Source: an uncultured Coriobacteriaceae bacterium (GTDB lineage Bacteria; Actinomycetota; Coriobacteriia; Coriobacteriales; Atopobiaceae). Taken from it: a stretch of 64,000 nucleotides of DNA. The stretch lies in the NCBI GenBank assembly GCA_902790135.1, contig CADAQM010000007.1:42262-106261 (forward strand), written 5' to 3'. The notes beneath the pieces were generated by a model. That model made no database searches and was not told the DNA's origin. It was given only the letters and a program-made list of their open reading frames with translations. Positions 1 to 7,740 of this stretch are shown here, piece by piece. Position numbers and translations under genes: made by a program. Numbering within the stretch: position 1 is the first letter of the stretch; every line of letters starts with the position of its first letter.

Positions 1-327
1 CGCGGCATCATGTGCAACATCCTGGTGTGCCTGGGCGTCTGGATGAGCTTTGCCGCCCGCACGGTGGTCGACAAGTTCTTCTGCTCGTCGCTGCCGGTGA
101 CGATGTTCGTGGGCTGCGGCTTCGAGCACTGTGTGGCCAACATGTTCTTCATCCCCATGGGACTTGTCACCTTTGCGGCTGGCGTGGCGCCGGAGGGCGT
201 CGACACGGCCGCGCTCAACCTGGGCGGATTCCTCTCCAACCTGAGTGCCGCCACGCTGGGCAACATCGTGGGCGGCGCGGTGATCGTCGCCGGCATGTAC
301 TGGATGGCCTACAAGAAGGGCGCGTAA
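1..327 (+). CDS. Formate/nitrite transporter (FNT) family channel, C-terminal part
   Basis: The last 108 residues of an FNT membrane channel are visible; the gene starts before the window. These pentameric inner-membrane channels carry formate, nitrite or hydrosulfide. The visible part has the family hallmarks: RGIMCNILVCLGVW, GFEHCVANMFFIPMG with its conserved His, and a closing LGNIVGGAVIVAGMYW helix. The TAA stop lies three bases before the queD start, so the two genes are probably co-transcribed. The substrate cannot be told from the C-terminal half; formate is the commonest one in anaerobes (inference). Confidence 0.85.
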   Translation, partial: RGIMCNILVCLGVWMSFAARTVVDKFFCSSLPVTMFVGCGFEHCVANMFFIPMGLVTFAAGVAPEGVDTAALNLGGFLSNLSAATLGNIVGGAVIVAGMYWMAYKKGA

Positions 328-330
328 GGC

Positions 331-750
331 ATGTACGCATTGCAGACCGAGGCGTGCTTTGACAGCGCGCACTTTCTTACCGACTACTACGGCAAGTGCG
401 AGAACCTCCACGGGCATAGGTGGCGCATCGTGGCGACCATCGAGCAGGAGGAGCTGCAGACGGAAGGCACCATGCGCGACATGGTGCTCGACTTCGGCGT
501 CTTCAAGCGCTCGGTGCGCGCGCTGGCCGACTCGCTCGACCACACCTTCCTGGTGGAGGAGGGCTCGCTCAAGCCCGCGACGATCGCGGCGCTCGAGGCA
601 GAGGGCTTCTCGCTCACTATCCTGCCCTTCCGCACCACGGCCGAGAACCTGGCGCGCTACGTTGCAGAGCAGCTCGTCTCGCAGGGACTTCCCGTGAGCG
701 AGGTCGAGTGCGACGAGACGCCCAACAACCGGGCCATCTATCGCCCGTAA
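331..750 (+). CDS. queD: 6-carboxytetrahydropterin synthase / PTPS family (QueD-like)
   Basis: This 139-residue protein has the usual PTPS length. Family enzymes convert dihydroneopterin triphosphate to 6-carboxytetrahydropterin (queuosine route) or to pyruvoyl-tetrahydropterin. The zinc ligands are visible as H14 (SAHF) and H27/H29 in C23-ENL-HGH. The catalytic Cys of the CxxxHGH motif is present, which fits QueD better than PTPS-III, where that Cys is replaced. The C-terminal E..ETPNNRAIYRP segment is also typical. It starts three bases after the FNT stop and precedes folC, so a pterin or folate role is possible. Assignment to the family is firm; the exact product is less certain. Confidence 0.85.
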   Translation: MYALQTEACFDSAHFLTDYYGKCENLHGHRWRIVATIEQEELQTEGTMRDMVLDFGVFKRSVRALADSLDHTFLVEEGSLKPATIAALEAEGFSLTILPFRTTAENLARYVAEQLVSQGLPVSEVECDETPNNRAIYRP

Positions 751-793
751 CCATCGCATCAACCCACGCGACTCCCTTTGGAAGAGGTGTTCC

Positions 794-2203
794 ATGTCGT
801 ACCGTGTCCCCTTCGACGTCTGTGACCTGAGCTTTGAGGAGTCGCTGCGTCAGCTGCATGCAACGCTCAAGTTTGGCATCCAGCCGCTTCTCGAGACCGT
901 CGTGGACATGCTGGTCGAATGCGGGAATCCCGACCTGTGCTACGACTGCATCCAGGTCGCCGGCACCAACGGCAAGACCTCCACGTCGCGCTACTCGGCA
1001 GCCATCCTTGCGGGCGAGGGCATGCGAAGCGCCCTCTACACCAGCCCCGAGCTGGTGAGCTACACCGAGCGCATGGAGATCGACGGCCGCCCCGTCTCGG
1101 AGGAGGCCTTCGCGCACGGACTCTCTGTGGCCATCGAGGCGGGCCGTCGCGTCAACGCCCGTCGCAGCGCCGCAGGAGAGCGCCCCTACGACGTGACCGA
1201 GTTTGACCTGCTCACGGTGGCCGCTCTGGTGGTTTATGCTGAGGCGGGCATCGACGTGGCAGTGCTCGAGGTGGGCATGGGAGGCCGCTGGGATGCGACC
1301 TCTGCGGTCAAGAGCATCAAGGCGGTTGCCGTGACGGGTGTCGGTCTCGATCATACGCACATCCTCGGCGACACGCTGGAGGCGATCTCGGGCGAGAAGG
1401 CCGCCGTCATCAAAGCGGGACGCAGCTGCGTGCTGGGGGTGGGTACCGCCACTCCCGACAGCGTGGAGGACGTCTTCTTGGACCAATGCGCTGCAGAGGG
1501 TGTCGCGCCGGTCCTGCTCAGGCCCGAGCGCCTCGAGGATGCCACGGGCGAGATGCACGCGGGCGTGCCGCGTGCCCATGAGGAGCTTCCGCACGCATCC
1601 TTCCTGGTCACCGAGCACCCGTCGCGTATCGGTAGCCCCCTCAGACTCTCCGTCACCACCCCTCGGGCGACCTATCCTGAGGTCGAGGCCCTCAAGCCGG
1701 GCTATCAGGCGGCGAACATCGCCTGTGCGGTGGCGCTCTGCGAGAACTACCTCGACCGTTCGCTCGACGCCGACACCCTTCGCGCGTCGGTGCTCGGCTG
1801 CCCAACGCCCGGACGCTTCGACGTGGTCCGCACCGATCCGGTGGCGCTCATCGACGCCTGTCACAACCCCCAGTCGGTGGAGACCTTCCTTACGGCCGTG
1901 CGCGCCATATCGCCCGAGGTCGCCGACCGCCCTGCGCTGCTTGCAGCGGTTCTCGCGGACAAGGACGTGGAGGGCATCGTCGCGCTTCTGGCGGGGGAGT
2001 TCCCCCAGGTCTACGTGACCCAGACCTCCTCGCCGCGCGCGCTTCCGGCATCCGAGCTTGCGACGATCTTCCGCGCAGCTGGTGCCAACGTGGCCGGTGT
2101 CTTCGAAAACGTGGACGCTGCCGTGAAGGGCTTGTGTGAAGTTTCCTATATTGCCTGTGGTTCAATCACGCTAGCTGGTGAGGTTGCGGGTCTGCTAGGA
2201 TAG
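794..2203 (+). CDS. folC: Folylpolyglutamate synthase / dihydrofolate synthase
   Basis: A Mur-ligase-like enzyme of 469 residues that adds glutamate to dihydropteroate and folates in the cytosol. The ATP-binding P-loop GTNGKTSTS lies near residue 57. The downstream VLEVGMGGRWDATSA motif matches the family's GxGGRxDxTN region, followed by TGVGLDHTHILGDT and the C-terminal DACHNPQS motif. Length fits FolC (about 420-470). It follows queD by 43 bases; an AAGAGG-type ribosome site precedes the ATG. In Actinobacteria FolC often serves both reactions, so both are assumed here. Confidence 0.93.
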   Translation: MSYRVPFDVCDLSFEESLRQLHATLKFGIQPLLETVVDMLVECGNPDLCYDCIQVAGTNGKTSTSRYSAAILAGEGMRSALYTSPELVSYTERMEIDGRPVSEEAFAHGLSVAIEAGRRVNARRSAAGERPYDVTEFDLLTVAALVVYAEAGIDVAVLEVGMGGRWDATSAVKSIKAVAVTGVGLDHTHILGDTLEAISGEKAAVIKAGRSCVLGVGTATPDSVEDVFLDQCAAEGVAPVLLRPERLEDATGEMHAGVPRAHEELPHASFLVTEHPSRIGSPLRLSVTTPRATYPEVEALKPGYQAANIACAVALCENYLDRSLDADTLRASVLGCPTPGRFDVVRTDPVALIDACHNPQSVETFLTAVRAISPEVADRPALLAAVLADKDVEGIVALLAGEFPQVYVTQTSSPRALPASELATIFRAAGANVAGVFENVDAAVKGLCEVSYIACGSITLAGEVAGLLG

Positions 2204-2279
2204 CTTCTGTTACAATCTGAACGTCCATGACTTTATTCGGCAGTTCTTTGGCCGTTGGATACGAAGGAGTACGAGGCAG

Positions 2280-2711
2280 ATGCGTGAACTTCTCGACCAG
2301 CTTATGACCCCCGAAGTACGCATGGTGCTGTACCTGATGGTTGCATGCATCGTGATGGTGTATATCCTGTCCATCGTCTACGTCATTCGCGACGCTCAGC
2401 GTCGTGGCGCTGAGCCGTGGTGGGTCTGGGCCATCATCTCGGTCATTCCCATCGTGGGCATCCTCGCCTACGTCATCCTGCGTCCCAGCTCCTATCTGGT
2501 CGACCGCGAGGAGCAGGATCTCGACATCGCCCTGCGCGAGCATCAGCTCTCCCACTACGGCATCTGCCCCAAGTGCGGTGCGCCGATCGACCGCGACTTC
2601 GTGGTCTGCCCGATCTGCAACACGCAGGTGCGCAACGTCTGCCCCACCTGCCACCGCCCGCTCAACGCCGACTGGAAGGTGTGCCCGTACTGCCGCACCC
2701 GCATCCAGTAG
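2280..2711 (+). CDS. Membrane-anchored double zinc-ribbon protein
   Basis: A 143-residue protein of unknown function. Two hydrophobic helices occupy about residues 15-37 and 48-68, joined by a short basic loop (RDAQRRGAEP), which resembles the N-terminal membrane module of PLDc_N-type proteins. The C-terminal half is cytoplasmic by the positive-inside rule and holds four CxxC knuckles (CPKC, CPIC, CPTC, CPYC), enough for two zinc ribbons. A GAAGGAG ribosome site precedes the ATG. A strong bidirectional terminator follows, so this ends its transcription unit. A scaffold or metal-sensing role would be a guess. Confidence 0.75.
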   Translation: MRELLDQLMTPEVRMVLYLMVACIVMVYILSIVYVIRDAQRRGAEPWWVWAIISVIPIVGILAYVILRPSSYLVDREEQDLDIALREHQLSHYGICPKCGAPIDRDFVVCPICNTQVRNVCPTCHRPLNADWKVCPYCRTRIQ

Positions 2712-2731
2712 CGCCTGCATCCAGATATGCC

Positions 2732-2775
2732 AGAAGGGCGTCGGAGTCTCTGCTCCGGCGCCCTTCTCTTGTGAC
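2732..2775. terminator. Bidirectional terminator between convergent genes
   Basis: A near-perfect hairpin with 15-base arms (AGAAGGGCGTCGGAG against CTCCGGCGCCCTTCT) and a short loop sits between the zinc-ribbon gene on + and trmL on -. The flanks are only modestly U-rich (CTTGTG). Its position between two convergent stops supports use from both sides. Confidence 0.75.
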
Positions 2776-2799
2776 GAGTGTGTCATCCGGTCTGGGTGC

Positions 2800-3399
2800 T
2801 CACATGCCGGGGAAACCCGTCTGGCGGAGCGCCTCGTAGATGACGATGGCGGCGGCGTTCGAGAGGTTGAGCGAGGTGATCTGGCTCACACGGCTGTCGA
2901 CGAAGTTGCCGCAGATGTCGCGCTCGAGCTCGGGGTGGAGGCGCTCGTGGGTCTCATGCCAGCTCTGCGCGTTGTCAAGTGCATCGTCGCCGCGCATGGG
3001 GATGCGCTCGCAGAGGTTGGGGTGCGCCCTCAGCAGATTGGCGTCGAGCCCGGAGCTTTCCTTGCCAAAGACGAGGTAGTCGCCATCGCGATAGCTGCTC
3101 TCGGCGTAGGTTCGCGCGCCTCGCTTGGTGAGCAGGTGTACGCAGGAACCCTCGGGCGAGGTGGACGCGAGCGCAGCCCCAAAGCCCTCGTTAGCGGCGA
3201 CAAAGGCGTCCCAGTCGGGATAGGTGCGCACGTCGAGGCTCTCCCAGTAGGCGAGACCGGCCCTGCGCACCGCCTGGTCGGAGAGGCTGAAGCCCAAGGG
3301 ACCCACCAGATGGAGGCGTGCCCCGGTGAGCACGCAGGTGCGGCCGATGTTGCCGGTGTTGGCGGGAATCTCTGGCTCCACAAGCACGACGTTGAGCAC
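2800..3399 (-). CDS. trmL: tRNA (cytidine(34)-2'-O)-methyltransferase, SPOUT family
   Basis: A 199-residue SpoU/TrmL enzyme that 2'-O-methylates the wobble nucleotide of certain leucine tRNAs. All three SPOUT motifs are visible: NVVLVEPEIPANTGNIGRTC at the N terminus, YLVFGKESSGLD for SAM binding, and SLNLSNAAAIVIYEALRQ in the knot. I place the start at the GTG at 3399, because AGGAGAGGAG precedes it at good spacing and TrmL proteins begin exactly at this NVVLVEP strand. An upstream extension of 13 codons to 3438 is open but has no family support. A tRNA-Leu gene lies elsewhere in this window. Confidence 0.9.
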   Translation of the reverse strand: MLNVVLVEPEIPANTGNIGRTCVLTGARLHLVGPLGFSLSDQAVRRAGLAYWESLDVRTYPDWDAFVAANEGFGAALASTSPEGSCVHLLTKRGARTYAESSYRDGDYLVFGKESSGLDANLLRAHPNLCERIPMRGDDALDNAQSWHETHERLHPELERDICGNFVDSRVSQITSLNLSNAAAIVIYEALRQTGFPGM

Positions 3400-3444
3400 G
3401 GCTCTCCTCTCCTTTGCTCCTGCGCTGACGCAGACCATAGGGTA

Positions 3445-3480
3445 GCACCATGCCCAAGTCGTGAGGTTTGGGGATGGTGC
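3445..3480. repeat. Inverted repeat in the divergent trmL/DUF4298 spacer
   Basis: Thirteen-base arms (GCACCATGCCCAA and TTGGGGATGGTGC, one mismatch) surround a 10-base loop. The region lies upstream of both divergent genes, so a terminator role is unlikely. It could be an operator or a 5'-UTR hairpin. Confidence 0.6.
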
Positions 3481-3560
3481 CGCCCATCTTGCGGGGCATG
3501 GCGCGCGGTTGCGGTAGCATCTTTCCCTGACAAATCGACAGGCCGAAGACGGGAGAGACG

Positions 3561-3866
3561 ATGGATCGCATCGAGAGGATTAAGGCGATGGAGGCTGCGC
3601 TCAACGAGACGCGCGATGCGGCTGACCAGCTGCGCGAGGCGGTGGCGGCTCAGGCCGTCGCCCTCGACAGCGTGCGTGCGCTCTCCGCCTACTACGGCAG
3701 CCAGGACTGGTACTCCGACCTCGAGGCGGACGAGCGCGGCAAGCTGCCCGAGAGCCTGGAGCGCGGCGTGCTCTCGGAGGACCTGCCCTACGAAGCGCTG
3801 GTGGATGCCCGTGAGGCGGCCCTCGGTGCGCTCGAGGTCGCAGCATCGATGCTGCGAGCGCTCTAG
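3561..3866 (+). CDS. DUF4298 domain protein
   Basis: A 101-residue soluble, acidic, mostly helical protein that matches DUF4298 by its DRIERIKxMExxL start and its YYGSQDWYSDLEADERGKLP centre, followed by VLSEDLPYEAL. The function of this family is not known. A GGGAGAGACG ribosome site precedes the ATG. Its stop overlaps the GTG start of the next gene by one base (TAGTG), so translation is probably coupled to the rRNA methyltransferase. Confidence 0.75.
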   Translation: MDRIERIKAMEAALNETRDAADQLREAVAAQAVALDSVRALSAYYGSQDWYSDLEADERGKLPESLERGVLSEDLPYEALVDAREAALGALEVAASMLRAL

Positions 3867-6103
3867 TGGCTCGCGGAAAGAAGGCGCGCGCGGAGGGGGA
3901 GGACCTTGAGTTCTTCGCTCGTTGCGCGAGCGGTTTCGAGCAGGTGCTCGCCGGCGAGCTCAGGCGCCTGCGCATGAGGCGCGTGCGACCCCTGCGCGGC
4001 GGGGCCGCCTTCTTTGGCACGCTTGAGGACGGGTATCGCGCCTGCCTGTGGCTTCGTTCGGCCACGCGGGTGCAGCTCGTGCTCACGCGCGTCGCGGCAA
4101 CTGACGCGGACGAGCTCTATCGTGCGGTCAAGGCCTACGCCTGGGAACGGCAGGTGCGGGGCGGCGCAACCATAGCCGTGGATGCCCATGGCGAGAACGA
4201 CGCGCTGCGCAACAGCAAGTTCACGGCACTCAAGGTGAAGGACGCCCTCTGTGACCGCCTACGCGAGCAGCTCGATTGGCGCCCGGACGTGGATCCGCAT
4301 GACCCGGACTTTGCAGTCAACGTGGCCCTGCACCGCGAGAAGGCAACCATCTACCTCAACCTCTCGGGTGCCTCGCTGCACAGGCGCGGGTACCGTGCCG
4401 ATGGCGTGCAGACCGAGGCACCGCTCAAGGAGACGCTGGCTGCGGGGCTGCTCCTGGCAGCGGGGTGGCCAGACCTCGCGCGCGAGGGCGGCGTGCTCGT
4501 CGATCCCATGTGCGGGTCGGGAACGCTTGCGATCGAGGGTGCGCTCATGGCCGCGGATATTGCCCCCGGCCTGCTACGTGAGCGCTGGGGCTTCGAGGGC
4601 TGGCTGGGCCATGATCCCGCGCTCTGGAGGCAGGTGCGTGAGGCTGCCGCTGCGCGTGGAGCGGTCGAGGGCTGTGGTGCGCTCATCCTTGCGAGCGACC
4701 TGGATGCCCAGGCGATCGCCATCGCGCGCGACAACGCGACGAGGTCTGGGGTGGTCCGGCTCGTGCGCTTCTCGGTCGATGATGCGGCTCGGCTTGGCCG
4801 TCACCTGCGGGGCAAGCGAATCGCGCATGCTCCAGGCGGACTGCTCGTGGCAAACCCACCCTATGGCCAGCGCCTGCTCTCCAAGGATGAGCTGCCCAAG
4901 GTCAACGAGACCCTGCGCGCGGCAGTCGAGGCGCTGCCGGCGGGCTGGTCGACGGCGCTCATCACGCCCGACGCGGGTGTTGACACCGCGCTCGGCATGG
5001 TGCCCGACGAGCTCATCTCCTGCTACAACGGCCCCATCAAGGCATGGGTGCGCATCTATCGGCACGGCGCAGCCGAGCGCCAGACCTGCGAGGTGGTCTC
5101 GCTTGCGGGCGTGCGCAGGAGCGTGCCGATAGCCGAGGCGACAAGCGAGCAGTTTGCCGCGCGCCTGCGCAAGGTGGCGCGTGAGTCCGCGCGCTGGGCA
5201 CGGCGCAGCCAGGTGAGCTGCCTGCGCGTCTACGATGCCGACCTGCCCGACTACGCGCTCTCGGTGGATCTGTACCTTGCTGACAAGGCGGCCGATGGGT
5301 ATGCGGTGGTCGAGGAGCGCCGTCGTCCGGGCTCGGTCGACGAGCTACGCGCCACCCATCGCTTTGCCGATGCGGTCGCCCTTGCTGGCGTGGTTCTCGA
5401 CGTGCCCGTCGATCACGTGATCGGCCGCCCCTGGCAGGCCGAGGCGGAGAGGCGCCCTGCTGGCGCATCGGCTCGTCGCATGGTGTCGGCCCGTGAGGAC
5501 GGCAATCGGTTTGAGATCGACCTCGAGGGTCGGCCCGACACGGGGCTGCCCCTCGCCTTGCGCGGCGTGCGCGAGCAGGTGGGTGCGCTTTCCAAGCGGG
5601 CCCGCTACCTGGGGCTGTTTGCCGCGTCTGCGGCGACGGCCGTGCATGCAGCCCGCGGGGGAGCGCGCAGGACGACGACGGTCTGCTCCTACCCCGATCG
5701 CATCGAGTGGGCGGAACACGTCCTGGCCGACAACGGCTTCTCCGATACCAAGCACATCTGCGTCTGCGAGGACGTGCGCGATTGGGTGAGCGAGCGACGC
5801 AAGGCGGGGTCGAGCTTCGACCTGATCGCATGCACGCCGCCCGCCTGGCTTCCTGCGCAGAGGCAGGGCCAGACGGACTTCGAGCTCAGGCGCGACCACG
5901 TGGAGCTCATCTGCCAGGTCGCGGGTCTGCTCGCACGGGGCGGCACGCTGGTGTTTGCCTTCGAGGACAAAGAGTTCAAGCTCGACGAGAAGGCGCTGCT
6001 CAAGGCTGGTCTTACCGTCGAGGACGCGCGCGTGCAGACGCTCGCCCACGGGTTCGAGCGCCGTGCCAACGAGCACCACTGCTATCTGGTGAGGCGTGCC
6101 TAG
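3866..6103 (+). CDS. rlmL: RlmKL-like bifunctional 23S rRNA guanine methyltransferase
   Basis: A 745-residue protein with the RlmKL layout: a THUMP RNA-binding region (about 15-160), an RlmL-type N2-guanine methyltransferase with SAM motif VDPMCGSGTLAIEGALMA near 210 and catalytic ANPPYGQRL near 328, then a second Rossmann domain (about 460-745) in the RlmK position. The E. coli protein methylates G2445 and G2069 of 23S rRNA. The N-terminal enzyme looks intact. The C-terminal domain departs from the RlmK motifs: the expected FSYTGS-type motif I reads FAASAATA, the following acidic residue reads VCSY, and the catalytic DPP reads TPP. The GTG start is chosen because it overlaps the preceding stop. 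Confidence 0.85.
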   Translation: MARGKKARAEGEDLEFFARCASGFEQVLAGELRRLRMRRVRPLRGGAAFFGTLEDGYRACLWLRSATRVQLVLTRVAATDADELYRAVKAYAWERQVRGGATIAVDAHGENDALRNSKFTALKVKDALCDRLREQLDWRPDVDPHDPDFAVNVALHREKATIYLNLSGASLHRRGYRADGVQTEAPLKETLAAGLLLAAGWPDLAREGGVLVDPMCGSGTLAIEGALMAADIAPGLLRERWGFEGWLGHDPALWRQVREAAAARGAVEGCGALILASDLDAQAIAIARDNATRSGVVRLVRFSVDDAARLGRHLRGKRIAHAPGGLLVANPPYGQRLLSKDELPKVNETLRAAVEALPAGWSTALITPDAGVDTALGMVPDELISCYNGPIKAWVRIYRHGAAERQTCEVVSLAGVRRSVPIAEATSEQFAARLRKVARESARWARRSQVSCLRVYDADLPDYALSVDLYLADKAADGYAVVEERRRPGSVDELRATHRFADAVALAGVVLDVPVDHVIGRPWQAEAERRPAGASARRMVSAREDGNRFEIDLEGRPDTGLPLALRGVREQVGALSKRARYLGLFAASAATAVHAARGGARRTTTVCSYPDRIEWAEHVLADNGFSDTKHICVCEDVRDWVSERRKAGSSFDLIACTPPAWLPAQRQGQTDFELRRDHVELICQVAGLLARGGTLVFAFEDKEFKLDEKALLKAGLTVEDARVQTLAHGFERRANEHHCYLVRRA

Positions 6104-6132
6104 GGGGTTCTGGCTCCTCGTTCGGTGTCCGC

Positions 6133-7614
6133 CTATTGGCGGATCGGCCTCATGACGGCGGTCGAGCCTGCGGGAGGGTCTCCGCCAAGTTCCTCGTAGG
6201 GGATGACCGCACCTTCCCCGTAGAGCGCAATGGCCTCGTCGAGGTCGCTGCGCTGCGCGTTCTCCCAGTTGGTGACCAGTGCGTCGCGGGACACCATGCG
6301 CGCCTCCCACAGCTGCGCGAGCTCGCTGAGGAGCCGACGCTCCTCCATGTCGTCGAGGCCGCGCAGGGCGAGGACGACGAGCTCGTTTGCCAGCTGGTCG
6401 ACCCAGCGCTTGAACACGCGGGCGTTCCAGCCCATCTCCCTGAGGTCGTGGTAGATCTGGTCGAGGTCGAGCTCCTCGAGCTCGCCGATGCCGACGAGCC
6501 GCTCCACCGCCTGCCGAATGTCGGGGGTGGCGAGAAGGCCCTTGACCAGCGCCGCATAGCCACCAGCCAGGCGTGGGGGCAGGGAGTCCGCGCACCTGAG
6601 CTCGATCCGTCCGTCAAAGCGCACGTCGGGCCAGACGGAGTGTGCCAGCCGCTTCGCCTCCATAGGCGTCAGGTCGCGCTCCTCCATCACGTATTCGCAG
6701 GTATCGGTGCCCGTTGAGAAGACGATGCCCTCGTCGCTCTCAAAAAGGATCGGACGTACGCTCTCAAGCCAGCGCTCGTAGCTGGCAAGGCCAAAGCTCT
6801 CGCGCAGGACGGAGGGCATCGTGGCGTGTCGCGCGGGATCCATCTGCTGCCAGACGAGCTGGCGGGCCATGGGGGGCGTGTCGGCCGGCGCGCACCCGCG
6901 CAGGGAAAGCGTGTTGTCGCAGAGGAAGGAGAGCAACGGCGCGAGCGCCGTGAACAGGCGGAATATGGCTACGGCCTCCCGCTCGTCCTGCGGCATGGGA
7001 AGGCAGAGCCGCGTCATGGCCGAGCAGCGCAGTGCGTCCTTGGCAAAGCGGCCCGAGCGTACGAGATAGGTGCCCAGAAGGACGTTGCGCCTCAGGGGCA
7101 CCGGCACGATGTCGGAAGGGGAGACGACGGGACTCAACCCCTGCGCCACCAGGTCGTACTCCCTGCCCAAGGCGCGTGCGGCGAGATGGGCCTGGCGGTC
7201 GAAGACGCGGATGGCGTCGATGAGCCCGGTGATGCTCCGGGAGGGGCCGACCTCGAGCACGAGCTGCGCGCCGACGCCGACGCTGGCACGAAGGCCAATC
7301 GTCTCGTCCCGCCCCTCGATGGCAAGGGCGCCGCGCACGCCCACCAGGCGCCCCTCGCAGACGATCTCGCCGCCCACGTAGGTGCCCGTCAGTTGGTGCA
7401 GGATCCTCTCCACGCCATAGGGACCCTCGAAGGGCACGGGGCATCCTGTGGCGTGGTCACACACGATGCGTTCGAGCACGAGCGTCAAACCTGCAGTTTG
7501 GATGGAGTCGCCGCGCTGGTCGGCGTCTCCCTTTAGTGCCGCGAGCATAATCTGGCGATTGCGCTCGAGACGTTGTCGCTGCTCATCGGTGCGGATGCGT
7601 GCGTGCTTTGCCAT
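6133..7614 (-). CDS. Glutamate-cysteine ligase-like (GCS2 family) protein
   Basis: A 493-residue protein that resembles the GCS2 ATP-grasp-like ligases, which include gamma-glutamylcysteine synthetases and EgtA. Supporting segments are LTLVLERIVCD (substrate-binding Glu), VPFEGPYGVERILHQLTG, VGVGAQLVLEVGPSRSI, and a C-terminal region with RIELRCADSLPP. Such enzymes join glutamate to cysteine or another amine using ATP. The ATG at 7614 is preferred over an upstream one, because GGAGGA lies six bases before it. No glutathione synthetase or ergothioneine gene is nearby, so the product is unclear. It ends close to and convergent with the rlmKL-like gene. Confidence 0.65.
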   Translation of the reverse strand: MAKHARIRTDEQRQRLERNRQIMLAALKGDADQRGDSIQTAGLTLVLERIVCDHATGCPVPFEGPYGVERILHQLTGTYVGGEIVCEGRLVGVRGALAIEGRDETIGLRASVGVGAQLVLEVGPSRSITGLIDAIRVFDRQAHLAARALGREYDLVAQGLSPVVSPSDIVPVPLRRNVLLGTYLVRSGRFAKDALRCSAMTRLCLPMPQDEREAVAIFRLFTALAPLLSFLCDNTLSLRGCAPADTPPMARQLVWQQMDPARHATMPSVLRESFGLASYERWLESVRPILFESDEGIVFSTGTDTCEYVMEERDLTPMEAKRLAHSVWPDVRFDGRIELRCADSLPPRLAGGYAALVKGLLATPDIRQAVERLVGIGELEELDLDQIYHDLREMGWNARVFKRWVDQLANELVVLALRGLDDMEERRLLSELAQLWEARMVSRDALVTNWENAQRSDLDEAIALYGEGAVIPYEELGGDPPAGSTAVMRPIRQ

Positions 7615-7740
7615 GTGTGCTCCTCCAATACGGAGAGCGAACTTCATTTGTGGATAGTATGCCTTAACGAGCGAATGAGTAGAATGGTTGCATCAAGAAC
7701 CTTCCTCCTCCGGTCGGAGGCCGAATGCCAAGGAGGGCTC

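Noticed and set aside
7573..7740. Upstream extension of the LPG-synthase-like protein
   Set aside because: These codons overlap the divergent ligase gene start and lack family similarity; AAGGAGGG marks the ATG at 7741.
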